Part shown: positions 9,497 to 20,194 of the stretch, piece by piece | Layout: each line of letters opens with the position of its first letter | Position numbering within the stretch: position 1 is the stretch's first letter | Assembly (NCBI RefSeq): GCF_003286085.1 | Contig: NW_020825289.1 | Span: forward strand, 2,480,001-2,544,000 | From: Drosophila persimilis | Taxonomy: Eukaryota > Arthropoda > Insecta > Diptera > Drosophilidae | DNA length: 64,000 bases | Direction: 5' to 3' | Program-made: the position numbers and the translations under genes | The notes under the pieces: model-generated | Told to the model about the DNA's origin: nothing | Seen by the model: only the letters and a program-made list of their open reading frames with translations | The model's database searches: none

Positions 9497-10505
9497 TAAA
9501 TCAAGCACGAAACTCCTAGATATTCAGAATTACGCTGAATTTAAAGAAACCATATTAAAGAATCATAAAGGCTTACTCCATCCAGGGATAGAGAAAACCG
9601 TCAATTGGTTTAGGGGAAAATACTATTACCCGGATTATCAAAAACTAATCCAAAACATCATAAACGAATGTTCTACTTGTAATATTGCCAAAACAGAGCA
9701 TAGAAATACGAAGTTGGCATTCGAAACTACACCGGAAATACTGAACATCAGAGAGAAATACGTCATGGATTTCTATATGGTTGGTAACCAACAGTTCCTA
9801 TCATGTATTGACGTATACTCGAAGTTTGCCACTCTTGTAGAAGTAAAAAGTCGTGACTGGTTAGAAGCAAAAGGAGCCATCATGAAAGTTTTTAACGAGA
9901 TGGGCAAACCAATTGAAATCAAAGCCGATAAAGATTCAGCTTTTATGTGCACAGCATTGCAAGCATGGATGAATGCGGAAAACGTCAAAATAGAGATCAC
10001 TTCCAGCAAAAATGGAATATCTGACGTAGAAAGATTTCATAAAACAGTAAATGAAAAATTAAGAATAATATCTAGCAGGGATAACCCAGAAAATAGATTC
10101 ACGAAGTTTGAATTAATTCTTTATACTTATAATCATAAAACCAAACATAATACCACAAATAGGACACCAGCTGATATATTCATTTATGCAGGCTCACCTG
10201 ATTATGACACCCAACTAAATAAAGTGAATAAAATCACTCAATTAAATAAAAACCGCATAGAGTATGAAGTAGATACCCGCTATAAACTATCACCTCTAGT
10301 TAAGTCTAAGGTAACAAATCCTTTCAAAAGGACGGGCGAAATTAGACAGGTAGACGAAAAACATTATGAAGAAAAGAATAGGGGTAGGAAAATTGCTCAT
10401 TATAAATCAAAATTCAAGAAAAAGAAGAAATCTAATACAAGCAAATATAATAATTCCAGAGAAACCGAGGAAGTTAATGGAATCGGCGAACTTCAACACA
10501 ATTAA
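9497..10505 (+). pseudogene. pol: Gypsy-type integrase fragment (end of pol)
   Basis: Integrase with an HHCC zinc-binding unit (first His in NHKG, CSTC at its end), a core with the acidic residues in MDFY, ADKD and VERFHK, and a basic Lys-rich tail. The frame is open to the stop at 10503-10505. Its first ATG (9462) lies in antisense BEL1 sequence, so the frame is a chance fusion of 12 foreign codons to truncated pol. The pol end overlaps the env start in another frame. Without RT and protease it is not a functional pol. Confidence 0.85.
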
Positions 10506-11882
10506 AATCCTCATGTTCCTCATAATTACCATCGTAATGGCACAGGGCCAAAACATAGAAATAAATCCTATAAAATCCCAAAAAAATTCAAAACTGGATC
10601 GATTAACATACCTATCAATTACGAATACCATTATCTAACTGTTAATGTAACTAAAACCGAAGAACTATACCAAAATTTGTTAATGCAAGCCACTAAATTC
10701 CAGGACATAATCCAAATAAAATATCTAGTAGACAAATTGCAAAGAGAAATGAACGGTCTAAAAATAACCAAAAGAAATAAAAGAGGCCTAATCAATATAG
10801 TAGGAACAGCCTACAAATATCTCTTTGGAACACTAGATCAGGAAGATAAAGTCGATTTGGAACAAAAAATATAAAATTTAGCCAGCCATAGCATTCAAAT
10901 GAATGAACTAAATTTGGTAATAGATGCAGTTAATAGCGGAATAAACGTTATAAACAAACTAAATGAAGAAAAAGACAGGAATCAACAAATAGAAATTTTG
11001 ATATTCAATCTACAACATTTCACAGAATATATCGAAGATATAGAACTAGGTATGCAATTAACTAGGCTCGGTATATTTAATCCAAAATTATTAAAACAAG
11101 ACTACCTGGAACAAATAAATTCTGAGAAAATACTAAATATAAAAACCTCCACATGGCTAAAATCCGATACCAACGAAATTTTAATAATTTCCAACATTCC
11201 CAAAGACATTACAAAAGTACCAATCTATAAAATCGTTCCGTATCCAGACGAATTAAATATCATGTTAACAGATATGACATACGACAAGTACTACATAAAA
11301 AATGAAGAAGTATTTGTTAAAGAAACAAGATTGAAAACCAATGACAATTGTATAAAAGGAATTTTAATGCAAACTCCCACTAAATGTCCATATACCAAAA
11401 CTTTTCAAAACTTTCAAATAAACATTATTGAACCCAATATACTAATCACATGGAATCTTCCAAAAACAACGCTAAACCAGAATTGTGTAAACCAAGAAAT
11501 CATAGCGGAAGGAAATACCATTATAAAAATCTACAACTGTTCAATCCAATTAAATGAATTTACAATATCAAACACAATGTTAGATTTTGCCCAGAATGTT
11601 TATGTCAACAACAACATAACTAAAATAAAACCACTGTCGTATGTCCAAACTAATGAAATAATTATGCAATACACCAAATATAGTAACCTATTACAAATAA
11701 GTCTACTAATTTCATTTGTCATAATTATATTAGTACTACTATGTTATGTAGCTGTTAAATTTAAGAAAACTCCTAAAAGAGTGACGGTTAAATGTATTAA
11801 CCCTATAATAGAAGCAGAAGAGGAACCAACCTCAGCCACCGCACTTGACACCCCGTCACTATACCCGAGGGTAATCGCCTAG
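10477..11882 (+). pseudogene. env: Errantivirus-type env, broken by a frameshift and a nonsense codon
   Basis: Envelope glycoprotein remnant of the 17.6/297/ZAM type. From the ATG at 10477 there is a hydrophobic signal-peptide-like stretch at about 10501-10545. The frame then breaks in or near an A run at about 10580, and the continuing frame carries a basic RNKR furin-like site followed by a Gly-rich fusion-peptide-like segment at about 10770-10850. A TAA at 10872-10874 interrupts this second frame, which then runs on through Cys-containing ectodomain to a transmembrane segment near 11690-11760 and a short basic tail. The lesions make it non-functional as read. Confidence 0.83.
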
Positions 11883-11909
11883 GGACAGGCTAATAACAAA
11901 CGTTGGGGG

Positions 11910-12480
11910 AGTGACATATCCATAATTCCCCACATCCCATACACATTATGTTTATGTACAATTCATCCACCCCATCCACACAAGTAACAGGACCCCACTC
12001 AAGAATCAATAACTGTTTCTTCCCATACTCCAAGCTAGGGCCCCCCATAATATAAACAATGGACCACATTGTTTCATCAACATTAGAATCACGCCACTCT
12101 CGAGAAATCGATTCTTTAGAATCACGCCACTCATGAAGACCAATCAAAGCTAGACATAAAACCAAGGAGTATCACATTCCTAGCTCCGTCATGTAATGCA
12201 ACACCGATCGCCAGCAGTGGATGCCTTTGATCAAAAGCCGACGCTTCCCCAAGCAGCATCCGAAGCCAGAGTCGAGAGAAGGGCTCATGGAAACTAGCCA
12301 GCAGCAGAGAGATCAGTTCCGTTTGAGACAAGCAGACCCAAAGTCAAGTCGGGGAATTCATTTAAATCTTGTAACATAAAGATATTTAAGTTGTAAAATA
12401 AAAGTCTTTTTTAAAAAATTAAAATCGAGTTGCGGATATTTAATTATATAATATTATATAATTAATGTAAATTAACTTTT
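11910..12480 (+). repeat. 3' LTR of the 17.6/297-like element
   Basis: Starts AGTGACATAT directly after the GTTGGGGG polypurine run. It contains an AATAAA at about 12396 for 3' processing. The right end is not certain; a candidate lies at the ATTAACT near 12475, since members of this group commonly end in ACT-like bases. The corresponding 5' LTR is not in the window. Confidence 0.65.
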
Positions 12481-12759
12481 AACTTCCCAAAGCGTCAGCA
12501 ATCGGTGGCAGCGACGTCCCCTGACGAGAGCAGCAGCGACGTCCGTCCTCAGCCGCTATGCAGCCAGCAGAGGCACCGAAAAGCGCGCGAAGCAACGACG
12601 AAAGTTAGAAACTGTTATTAGTTTCTAACTAACGATCGGCGCAGAAAAACTAAGGCCCTATATCTTAATAAGCAAGCACTACTTTTATTTAATAAGTTAA
12701 AAGCTAAACTAGTTTGAATGGTTTGAATGAATAGTTTAATTCGAAATTGGTAATCGGAA
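12481..12759. other. Unassigned stretch after the gypsy LTR
   Basis: Contains a short imperfect repeat around GCAGCGACGTCC (about 12514 and 12534) and a palindromic GTTAGAAACTG/TTAGTTTCTAAC pair near 12605-12632. I see no coding frame or recognised element. It could be leader sequence of a lost LTR element or genomic filler. Confidence 0.4.
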
Positions 12760-14592
12760 AAAAGTCTCTATCGCTCTGCCTGGCTCGATATCAACTGGTC
12801 CCACCGAAAAACGGCCTATTGAGATTTCGCGGTCTTTTTACGAGTGAGTCACTCAAGAAAGAGAGAACGGAGTCAAAGCATGCGGAAAGAGACTTACATG
12901 GTGAATGCACGAATAAGGTGGCGTATGATAATCGCCGAAGGACAGCAAGTGTGGTGATGACGTCATCTTGTTAATAAAGACACTTGCATCCATATGTAAA
13001 TGTGTAAGGATGTGAACAGACAGTTGGGAGAACTCTTTTCTGAGTGGGGCAGGGAAGCATGCGGAACAAACGTACAATTCAATTCATGTTTTCCAAATAG
13101 ACATACAAGGTGAATTCACCAATAAGGTGCCGTATGATAATCGCTGAAAGAGAGCAGCTGTGGTGATGACGTCACCTTGTTAGACATTTTCAGCTTTTTT
13201 ATGTATGGACATTTGCTCTATTGAGAGAACTCTTGTCTGTGTAGGACAGAGAACTGAGAGAATAACTCAAATAACGCAAAAAAATGGAGCGGCTTTTTTC
13301 TCATTTCTTCCATACGCATATTTGGAGTGAAAACACTTTCGTGTCCCCCTCCCTTACTGTAACGGTTAACAAATTGTTTAACAATTGCCTGGGCCTGGGT
13401 GATGCTCTCTCCCTCTTTTTGGCTTGCGGAAAGAGTGAGGAGCCCCTGGTGTTTAGATTTCGCGGTTTTTCTTACAGACAATTCTCATTCTTTCTATAGG
13501 CATTTACATATATCAGTTTCACACTTGCATTCGCTGGTCCCCATTTGGTCCCCGTTTGTTTGTGTTTGTGGTACGCTTGTTTGTAGAGAGAGGGGCATCG
13601 GGTATCCCTCTTTTTTGGATAAAGGGGTATTGGTCAGAATGTTGAGGGTAAAACAAAGAAAAAGACATCGCCTGCCAGCAGTGAGTGTAGGGCTTGCATT
13701 GCTGGGGGTTGTTTTTATTTTTTTCAGGGCAGAGAGATAGAGAGAGAGGGAGATAGAGAGGGCGAACGCATAGCTGCGTAGCCACTGCCAATTGTTTTGC
13801 TCCTTTTGGCTATAAAAATGATCCGATCTGATCAAAATTCAGCAACCGGATAGATATGGTCATTCTCTATGATTCTGCGTTTTAAGTTTACTCGAATCTG
13901 CAATATTGTGGATGCAACAGATTTTCGTCCTTTGTGTGGGCGGAAGGGGGTGGAACGAAATTTCAAGATTTACGTTTTATAGTGAGATCTAACAGAAATG
14001 CGGATACCAAATTTGGTTACTCTAGCCTTAATAGTCTCTGAGATTTGTGAATATCCCCAGATTTTCGTCCTTTGCGGGGGCGGAAGGGGGTGTGGCGAAA
14101 TTTTGAAACAAGCTCGTCTCGGTCCGATATATAAGGAGTGTTGATACCAAATTTGGTTGCTCTAGCCTTTATAGTCTCTGAGATCTAGGCGCTAATGTTT
14201 GACTCTAAGCAAAGCCGGCTATGCTACATGTGTGTTTAAGAGAGACAGAGCGAGAAAGAATGAAATTGTTTTCTTGATTCTGGCTATAATAATTATACGA
14301 TACGATTATACGTGCGGAAGTGGGCGTTGCGAAGTTTTGAAATATTCTTGTAGCAGTGACATATCACAGAAGTCTGGATCCAAAACATCGTTGCGCTAGC
14401 TCTTATAGTCTTTGAGCACTAGGCGCTAACAGGGACGAACAGACAGACAGCGCTTAATCGACTCGGCTATTGATGATGATCAAGAAAATATTTACTTTAT
14501 GGGGTCGGAAACGATACCTTCTGGACGTTACACACATCCATTTTACCACAAATCTAATATACCCCAATACTCATTTTGAGTATCGGGTATAA
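12760..14592 (-). mobile_element. INE-1/DINE-1-like non-autonomous Helentron, copy 1
   Basis: On the minus strand the element opens with TATACCCGATACTC at 14592-14579. It continues with the phrases typical of Drosophila INE-1-like Helentrons: CGTTTCCGACCCCATAAAG, a GAGTCGATT block, and repeated modules of CTCAGAGACTAT plus CCAAATTTGGTATC (about 14010-14050 and 14140-14180). It has no protein gene. The end away from 14592 is a simple-repeat-rich zone with two long imperfect tandem modules. Elements of this sort move with Helitron proteins supplied in trans. The left border is my estimate. Confidence 0.7.
12897..13270. repeat. Two imperfect direct modules of about 210 bp
   Basis: GGTGAATGCACGAATAAGGTG at 12899 onwards reappears as a similar block at 13109 onwards. 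Both are followed by CGTATGATAATCGC, GTGGTGATGACGTCA and, further on, GAGAACTCTT. They look like the internal tandem modules of an INE-1-like element. The left breakpoint of the 7.7-kb duplication (13153) lies in the second module. Confidence 0.7.
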
Positions 14593-14770
14593 AAATGCTG
14601 TTAGCGTAAGGTAGCTGGTACGGATACGGAGTGGATGCGTTGTTAATATGAGACGAGAACGTTGTTTGGAAAAAGGTAGCGAATAAATTTGCAATAATTC
14701 CCATGACAATAATTCGATCATTGCACCCTAATGCAGATACGACAGTATTAATTGCTGAGAGGTGGTGTAA

Positions 14771-15620
14771 TTAAAGCTCAGCATTAGACCTGGGAGGAAT
14801 GTAAGAGCAGGTTAAATAGAAAATTGCCGAACCAACACGAACTTTGACTGCAACAAATTCAATTCCATGGATGTTATTGAATGGGAATAACTCAGATGAG
14901 AAATCAGATTTGACTGCAACCAGAACCCCACCAGCGAAAGATGGGCGGTCCATTCTATAAATAGTGTAACTGTCTATGAAAATTTCATGATCATTGATAT
15001 AAGAGTTAGGTCAAGGTTCGGTAAAAGCGATGGCATCGAAATCAAAAGATGCAATTTTTTGTATGAATTCGACGCAGTTTGCCCAACAAACTACGAACAT
15101 TCTGATAGTGAATAGAAAAATGGTACATCAGTTTTTCGGAGAGGAACTCATGCATAATTGTATGCTCAGGCCATATTGACGGTTCACGAGATTTAGACTA
15201 TCTAAGAGAAAGAAAGAAAAGAAAAGAATCAAGGAGAAGAATTTGAAAGGATGATATTTTGTGCTTATGTTTAAATGTTTAAATGCGATGCGTTGAGTTT
15301 AGAAGAAAGATGTTGTTTAACATTCTCCGTTGTGTCCTCAGGAATAATACGGGGAACAAATATTGCTTTCCGAGGGACCACTGCTCTAAGTTGAACTACC
15401 GAGCGAGAGCGTGATGGTGGAGTCATTCCTAAAAGAGACATCTGTGTAAAAAACACCGGAGCTGCCGTTGGCAGACTTACTGCTAACGGCGAGGCATGAT
15501 CACATGGATTAACAAATGGTTCCGATGGATGGAGGTGGGAAGCAGGCATACCAATCGGATTAGGTTGCAAGAGATTGGTATCATTATGCGGAACTTTCCG
15601 TCTAGGCTTGAGCCTAGAGC
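14771..15620 (-). pseudogene. CR1/Jockey-like non-LTR fragment: ORF1 end and endonuclease start, copy 1
   Basis: On the minus strand a Pro/Ser-rich ORF1-like piece (15570-15271) precedes an apurinic-endonuclease-like piece (about 15130-14771). The latter reads QNVRSLLGKL-like, FDFDAIAFTE and then GGVLVAVKS..., in the order found in CR1/Jockey ORF2. A TAG-type stop breaks the AFTE region and the start is missing. A related piece with better-kept FDFDGIAFTETWLN lies at 18751-18936. Decayed, not functional. Confidence 0.68.
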
Positions 15621-15639
15621 TAGAAGCGAATTTAGGGTA

Positions 15640-16000
15640 ATTGTCTAAAAATTTAATTGGGACCTGAATGTCAAAGATAGAGTGAAGAAAGCAACGACTA
15701 CGCTCTATACATATAAGAACGCTGTTGGCTTAAGATGGGATATGAACACAAGTATAGTCCCATGGATATATCTAGCAATAGATAGACGGCCGGCCCTATA
15801 AAAAAAGGACTATCACCAAACAGCTGGGCAAAGTTCAGCGAACCTTCGCCCTATGTATCAGTGGATGTATCTTCACACCTCACCAAATGATGCGCTAAAT
15901 GCCATCTTATGCTTCCAGAGCCTTGACTTCGCAGGAAAGGTGCGGACAGAAACGCATCAATACGTCTAAGAGACTTCAAGAGACCCTAAGCAGTTTTACA
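15640..16000 (+). pseudogene. LOA-type RT C-terminal fragment, plus strand, copy 1
   Basis: The DNA matches, in inverted orientation, the thumb/C-terminal RT part of the LOA copies at about 28990-29380: the blocks for LNVKDRVKKA, TALYASKKA and the CISGALRTTPNDALNAIL region are recognisable at DNA level. No frame stays open for long. It is an older insertion than the long LOA copies of the window. Confidence 0.6.
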
Positions 16001-16214
16001 GCACACCCATCCTCGCTATCATTTCTAAATACGTCGGCCAACAATGATTAGGCTGATCGCCGATCGTCTTGCCAAATTTTTCCAAGCTACATATTCTCAG
16101 GAAAACTATTCTGAGGAACCGTACCCAGACGGCTTAACATGGTCGATTGGCATTTTCAATTCTAAATCCTAAATGAACGCTCTCTGCTTCAGGATCTTCG
16201 ACTAGTTAGTCTAG

Positions 16215-16482
16215 TACTTTTACCGGGTCCTGACGGAGTTCCCGGTCGTGTACTCAAATACTGCGCAGAGGCTCTGTACTCTCGAGTACTCATGTATGTG
16301 GATGATGTTTAACTCTGTGCTCATGTATAGGGAAAGTTTATTTTGTTCTCGATTGCAATCCGATCTCAATAACTTTCAGTCATATTGGCCTCCTATACCC
16401 TGGTGCATAATCTTGGTTTTATATTAGAATGCAAGTTTTCTGAACACATTTCTACCATGGTTAATTAGGCCATGGGCGTACT
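16215..16482 (+). pseudogene. CR1-like RT scrap, plus strand, copy 1
   Basis: The plus strand encodes a GPDGVPGRVLKYC-type RT palm motif that runs, through an internal deletion near 16285, directly into a MYVDDV catalytic-box-like motif. The last 90 bases repeat the block found at 19862-19960 (FSEH..MVNKAM type). It ends where the gypsy-like LTR begins. Confidence 0.6.
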
Positions 16483-16804
16483 TGTGTGGAATTTGGTGGG
16501 AGAGCAACAGAGTCTGTAGAGATAACAGAGGAAGTAACAGAGAGAGAGAGACTAGAAGCGGCCGTCGAACAATGAGAGGAGAGAACACAGCCTCAACGAT
16601 CGACGCCATTTAATTCGGTGCCAAAGTCTCACTCAGCCACACGCAAATTACGAGCGCAAATATCTGTATTAATCAAAATATACTTAAAGCACAGCGACCG
16701 TTGTAATCATAACTAATCTTAAATAATATTCATAAATAAAGACTAATTATAATAGAACCTGGCGTCCTGGACTAAAGTACAACTACGGAAAATCCGGGGA
16801 CACA
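16483..16804 (+). repeat. LTR of a gypsy-like element (gypsy2), copy 1
   Basis: Proposed 5' LTR from TGTGTGGAAT to GGGGACACA. It is CR1-like sequence on its left and primer site on its right. It has a GA-rich stretch at 16535-16560 and AATAAA near 16734. No second LTR is present, because the element is cut after protease. Left border inferred from the end of homology to CR1. Confidence 0.6.
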
Positions 16805-16809
16805 ATTTT

Positions 16810-16833
16810 TGGGGCCTCTACCGAGATTTGAAC
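16810..16833 (+). promoter_or_regulatory. Primer binding site of gypsy2, decayed tRNA-Pro type
   Basis: TGGGGCCTCTACCGAG followed by ATTTGAAC, a few bases from the LTR end. It agrees at about 20 of 24 positions with the complement of the tRNA-Pro 3' end (recalled: TGGGGGCTCGTCCGGGAT and on), and the TTTGAAC T-arm block is perfect. Confidence 0.5.
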
Positions 16834-17553
16834 GATTACAAACGGAAAGTCATCAAACTAAAGTTGTGTTTTACAAATATTGCGAGAGCTCGGTGAATTG
16901 TTGTGGCGTTGTTTGGAACATTCTGGAAGACATCTTCAAAAACTCTGCTGCGCGAAAATTCAAACAAAAGGCAATTGGCAAAGCAGCGCGAGAGTGAGCA
17001 AGACGGCAGCAAGCAGCTACGGTAACAAGGAGAAGAAAAACCGAAGCAAACCGAATGAAGAGGAACGGCGTAAGCAGCAGAGACGGCGATAAAGAGACCC
17101 AGTACCCAATCTGAAGGCAACGCAAGACTTGGTGGATGGTCAGCAACGTGCAATAGGCAGGATCATTGGCATCATCTAGACAAGAAGAAAGGCGTGGAGC
17201 AGAGAAGGTAGCTAGTGGTTCGCAAGTACTGTACGGAGAAAAAGGCGGCTGGTCACGACGAAAATTCTGGAGCTGTGTTGGTGCGACGACAACGAAAACA
17301 TTTTGGAATTGGTTGTTGTTGGTGAGTGCAAGCGAAATATTGCAAAGAAGCACACAGACAAGAACGGCGGTAGCAGTGGTAATTAACATAGTGTTAAGTT
17401 TACATTTTCAATAACAAAACATCAAGTTTAAAGAGCGGAATACTGTTAATTATTGTAAGGTGTGAGAGGAACTGGATTCTAAAATTGTATTTTGTCGAGC
17501 GAGCGGCATACATCCATTTCTTATTCGATTATATTTCATACAAGTTTGTAAAA

Positions 17554-18420
17554 ATGAATAGAGATGAGATTTTGGCACTGTTGGTGGCAGATTTGCGCGA
17601 TAAATTGGCCGAGATAGGTTTAAATAGAACCGGAAGAAAAGTTGAATTGCAATACAGACTGCTGGCTCACTATGGTTTTCAAACCGATCGAAAACGATGA
17701 AGAAGTAAGGGATGAGGGAGAGACTGCAGATGAGATTAATGAAAAGTTATTATTTAGAACAGTGGCCTCAAATAATGAACAAGCAAGGGGAAATGAAAGA
17801 CGAGATGAAAATCCAATTGGATCTGGTCAGAGGCGGCAAGCAGACAGTCAGTAAGCAGTAAGCAGACAGACAGTTCTAATTCAGGAAGGTCATGGTTTAC
17901 GTTGAAAGATGTAGAAGGCAGTGTGTCACAGTTTTCGGGTACAAGTTCACCAGACATTAATCAGTGGATCGAAGAACTCGAGGAGTGTGCAGTGTGAGTG
18001 TGAGTGTGGGGCAATTCGTGATTGGAATGTGTTAAAGGGTGCATTGATCGACGAATTTGGGGTGAAGGTGTCATCAGCTGAGATACATCGTAGGCTAGGG
18101 AAGCGGCAGAAGAGGAAGAACGAAACGTTGCACGAGTATCTGTACGCTCTGATGGAGTTGGCAAAGCCAATCGAGATGGATGACGAAAGTTTAATTGAAT
18201 ATTTTGTCAGCGGGATTCCAGATTCTAGTACAAACAAGGCTTTACTGTATCAAGCTAGGAATATGAGGCAATTGAAGGTGCAAATTGAGGCATACCAGAA
18301 AATGACAGGGTCGGTGAGATCACAAGGGAAGTTTGACTCACACTTCAATAAAGGAGAAAAAGAGTTAGTGAAATCAGCGGAAAAGTTTAAAAAGTGTTTT
18401 AGCATATTAAGCGGATATTA
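17554..18420 (+). pseudogene. gag: Gypsy2 gag, frameshifted, copy 1
   Basis: Starts ATG at 17554 with a SAP-like motif: DEILALLVADLRDKLAEIGL, then a Gly-Arg-Lys-type turn and a Leu-rich helix. The first frame stops at 17700. Gag-like sequence continues in the next frame (acidic stretch, about 17700-17854), switches again for a QFSG...INQWIEELE block (17918-17996), and resumes as a helical capsid-like region at 18017-18420 (WNVLKGALIDEFG onwards). The pieces between WIEELE and WNVLKG are missing compared with normal gypsy Gag. At least two frameshifts and one deletion make it dead. The same lesions occur in the copy at 25269. Confidence 0.7.
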
Positions 18421-18815
18421 AGCAGATGCAACCAGCTAGGACATAGAGCTGCTCAGTGCAAGGTCGACATGGCAATTAAACAGGAGAAAGCAACCAATCT
18501 AGTTCTGGAGAATGGTAGGACAAAGGACACTTCGTCAGGATTAGAGTTGAAATCGGTAAACTACCGAAAAGTTGTGTTTAAAGGATTGGTCAATACAGGT
18601 GCAGATTTGTGTCTTCTAAGCAGAAATGTGTCTTTGAAGCTTGGTAGAGGAAAAATGGCAGGACGTAGTAAATGATTAACGGGAATTGGTGAAAGCCAAA
18701 TTATGACTTTCGGTAGTATCACAATACCTGTGCATATTGATGACATTGACTTAATTGTAAAATTTCACGTAATTGCGGACGAGGACATGGGATTTGATGC
18801 TATATTGGGTAGAGT
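18421..18815 (+). pseudogene. Gypsy2 zinc knuckle and protease remnant, copy 1
   Basis: A partial CCHC knuckle (CNQLGHRAAQC, first Cys lost) is followed by an aspartic protease: the active-site triad reads NTGADLCLLS where D-T/S-G-A is expected, so the catalytic Asp is Asn. The flap side (GFDAILG) is intact. A TGA at 18672-18674 splits the frame. It is cut at about 18815, where antisense CR1 sequence begins. Confidence 0.65.
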
Positions 18816-19500
18816 TAAGCCAGGTTTCGGTAAAAGCTATGCCGTCGAAATCAAAAGACGCACTATTTGTATGAATTTGACGCAATTTTCCCAACAAACT
18901 GCGAACGTTCTGATAGTGAATAGAAAAATGGTACATCAGTTTTTTGGAGCAGCAGGTTCGGTAATTCTGGGACTCGGGCTCGAATCTTTGTGAAGGAACT
19001 CATGCATAATTGTATGCTCAGGCCATATTAACGGTTCAAGAGATTTGGATGGTAAAGAATCAGGGAGAAGAATTTTAAAGGATGATATGTAAAAAACACC
19101 GGAGCCGCCGTTGGCTGATGTACAGATAACGGCGAGGCATGACACACGGAGTAACAAATGCTTCCGATGGATGAAGGTGGGATGCAGGCATACCAATCTG
19201 ATTAGGTGGCAAGAGATTGGTATCATTATGCGTCTAGGCGATTCGCTCAAGAGTTTGAGCCCAAGAAACTGCGATTTAAGGGCTAGGAATTTCTCGTTGA
19301 GAGCCATGAATTGTTTCCGGACATCCAGAAAGCCAGTTCGAGTGGGCCCCATGAATATGCGCATTTCGGCTCAATCTCCCGGCAAGCAAGACACGACCAA
19401 GACAGGATGATACGTTACGAAATCAGATCGTTTAGCCGACCGTTCCGCCACCAGCACATTTTATATGGGCAACATTGTCACACAGCCAGCAGCTAAGGAA
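18816..19500 (-). pseudogene. CR1/Jockey-like ORF1 end and endonuclease start, copy 1
   Basis: On the minus strand an ORF1-like tail (from about 19364: RIFMGPTRTGFLDVRKQF and on) comes first, and an endonuclease start follows at 18936-18816 (IHYQNVRSLLGKLRQIHT, then FDFDGIAFTETWLN). It is related to the piece at 14771-15620 but has the WLN box. A 10-bp block present at about 36849-36858 of copy 3 is missing here, near 19229. Confidence 0.66.
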
Positions 19501-19683
19501 TCAATCGCCAATGATTACACCACCGAATTCACATTTCTTTGCACTGCAAACAATTGTCTTTTTTACAATCGAAACACTGGTGATTAACACAAAGTATAAT
19601 CAAATTAAAGAGATGCGATGATATATCAAAACAAAGTGACAACAATGTTGAATGATATTTAAGCACAGGGCGGAGAATGCAGG

Positions 19684-19840
19684 AGCATTATGTTCCGTTT
19701 TGTGAAGATGTAATCCATCGATGTTACCGGTCGCTCTCTTGCGAGATGTGTCGGCTCGATGGTTGTACACCCCGACAAATGAGTGATTCTCCTCGTTCGC
19801 GCTTTTGGGTCTGTTGAAGAGAGTCCGGCAGCCTTAACGG
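19684..19840 (-). pseudogene. LOA ORF2 scrap, copy 1
   Basis: Matches two blocks of the LOA ORF2 linker/RT start (30297-30385 and about 30595-30660 of the long copy), fused by an internal deletion near 19780. Short, frame broken. Confidence 0.6.
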
Positions 19841-19844
19841 AGTA

Positions 19845-20145
19845 TATATATTTGAGAGAATTACCCTGGTGAAAGATCTTGGTGTAATATGAGACGCCAA
19901 GCGAAAGTTTTCTGAACACATTTCGATCATGGTAAATAAGGCCATGGTCGTGCTTAGGTTTATAAAGAGGTGGTCAAAGGAATTTGACGACCCCTATATA
20001 ACAAAGACTCTCTATACCTCGCTTATTCGTCCGATCTTAGAATACGGCTCCTGTGTATGGTGCCCTCAGTACAAAGTACACCAGGACCGTATAGAATCAG
20101 TACAGTACAATCTATTTAATCTTTGCTTTGCGGGGCCTTAACTGA
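19845..20145 (+). pseudogene. CR1-like RT C-terminal scrap, copy 1
   Basis: Plus-strand frame at 19929-20141 reads MVNKAMVVLRFIKRWSKEF, then the TLYTSLIRPILEYGSCVW box typical of the RT thumb of CR1/Jockey/I-type elements, ending shortly after a DRIESVQ motif. It overlaps in content with the end of the 16215-16482 scrap, so the two come from separate insertions or a local duplication. Confidence 0.7.
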
Positions 20146-20194
20146 GATGCGGGTATGAGATCGCCATCTGACTCTAGTAAACTTATATTATTAA

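Larger units (their letters stand above)
9497..12480 (+). mobile_element. 17.6/297-like gypsy-superfamily element, 3' half
   Basis: Truncated errantivirus-type LTR retrotransposon: integrase end of pol, an env frame, then a 3' LTR beginning AGTGACATAT after a G-rich polypurine run. LTRs starting AGTGAC are a known mark of the 17.6/297/tom group of Drosophila gypsy elements. Gag, protease and RT are missing, cut at the junction with BEL1 copy C. The base composition is strikingly A-rich compared with the BEL copies beside it, as is usual for this group. The right LTR border is approximate. Confidence 0.82.

Noticed and set aside
13399-13835. Frames of 113 and 90 codons in the Helentron, both strands
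   Set aside because: Simple-repeat-rich non-coding part of an INE-1-like element; duplicated exactly and without domain features.
16810-16833. A tRNA gene, because of the T-arm-like GATTTGAAC
   Set aside because: Only the complement of a tRNA 3' end is present beside an LTR border, with no D or anticodon arm; it is a primer site.
16871-17389. 172-codon minus-strand frame with a signal-peptide-like start
   Set aside because: It lies antisense to the gypsy2 leader and is duplicated exactly at 24586-25104 with it. No domain is recognisable, and composition explains the hydrophobic run.
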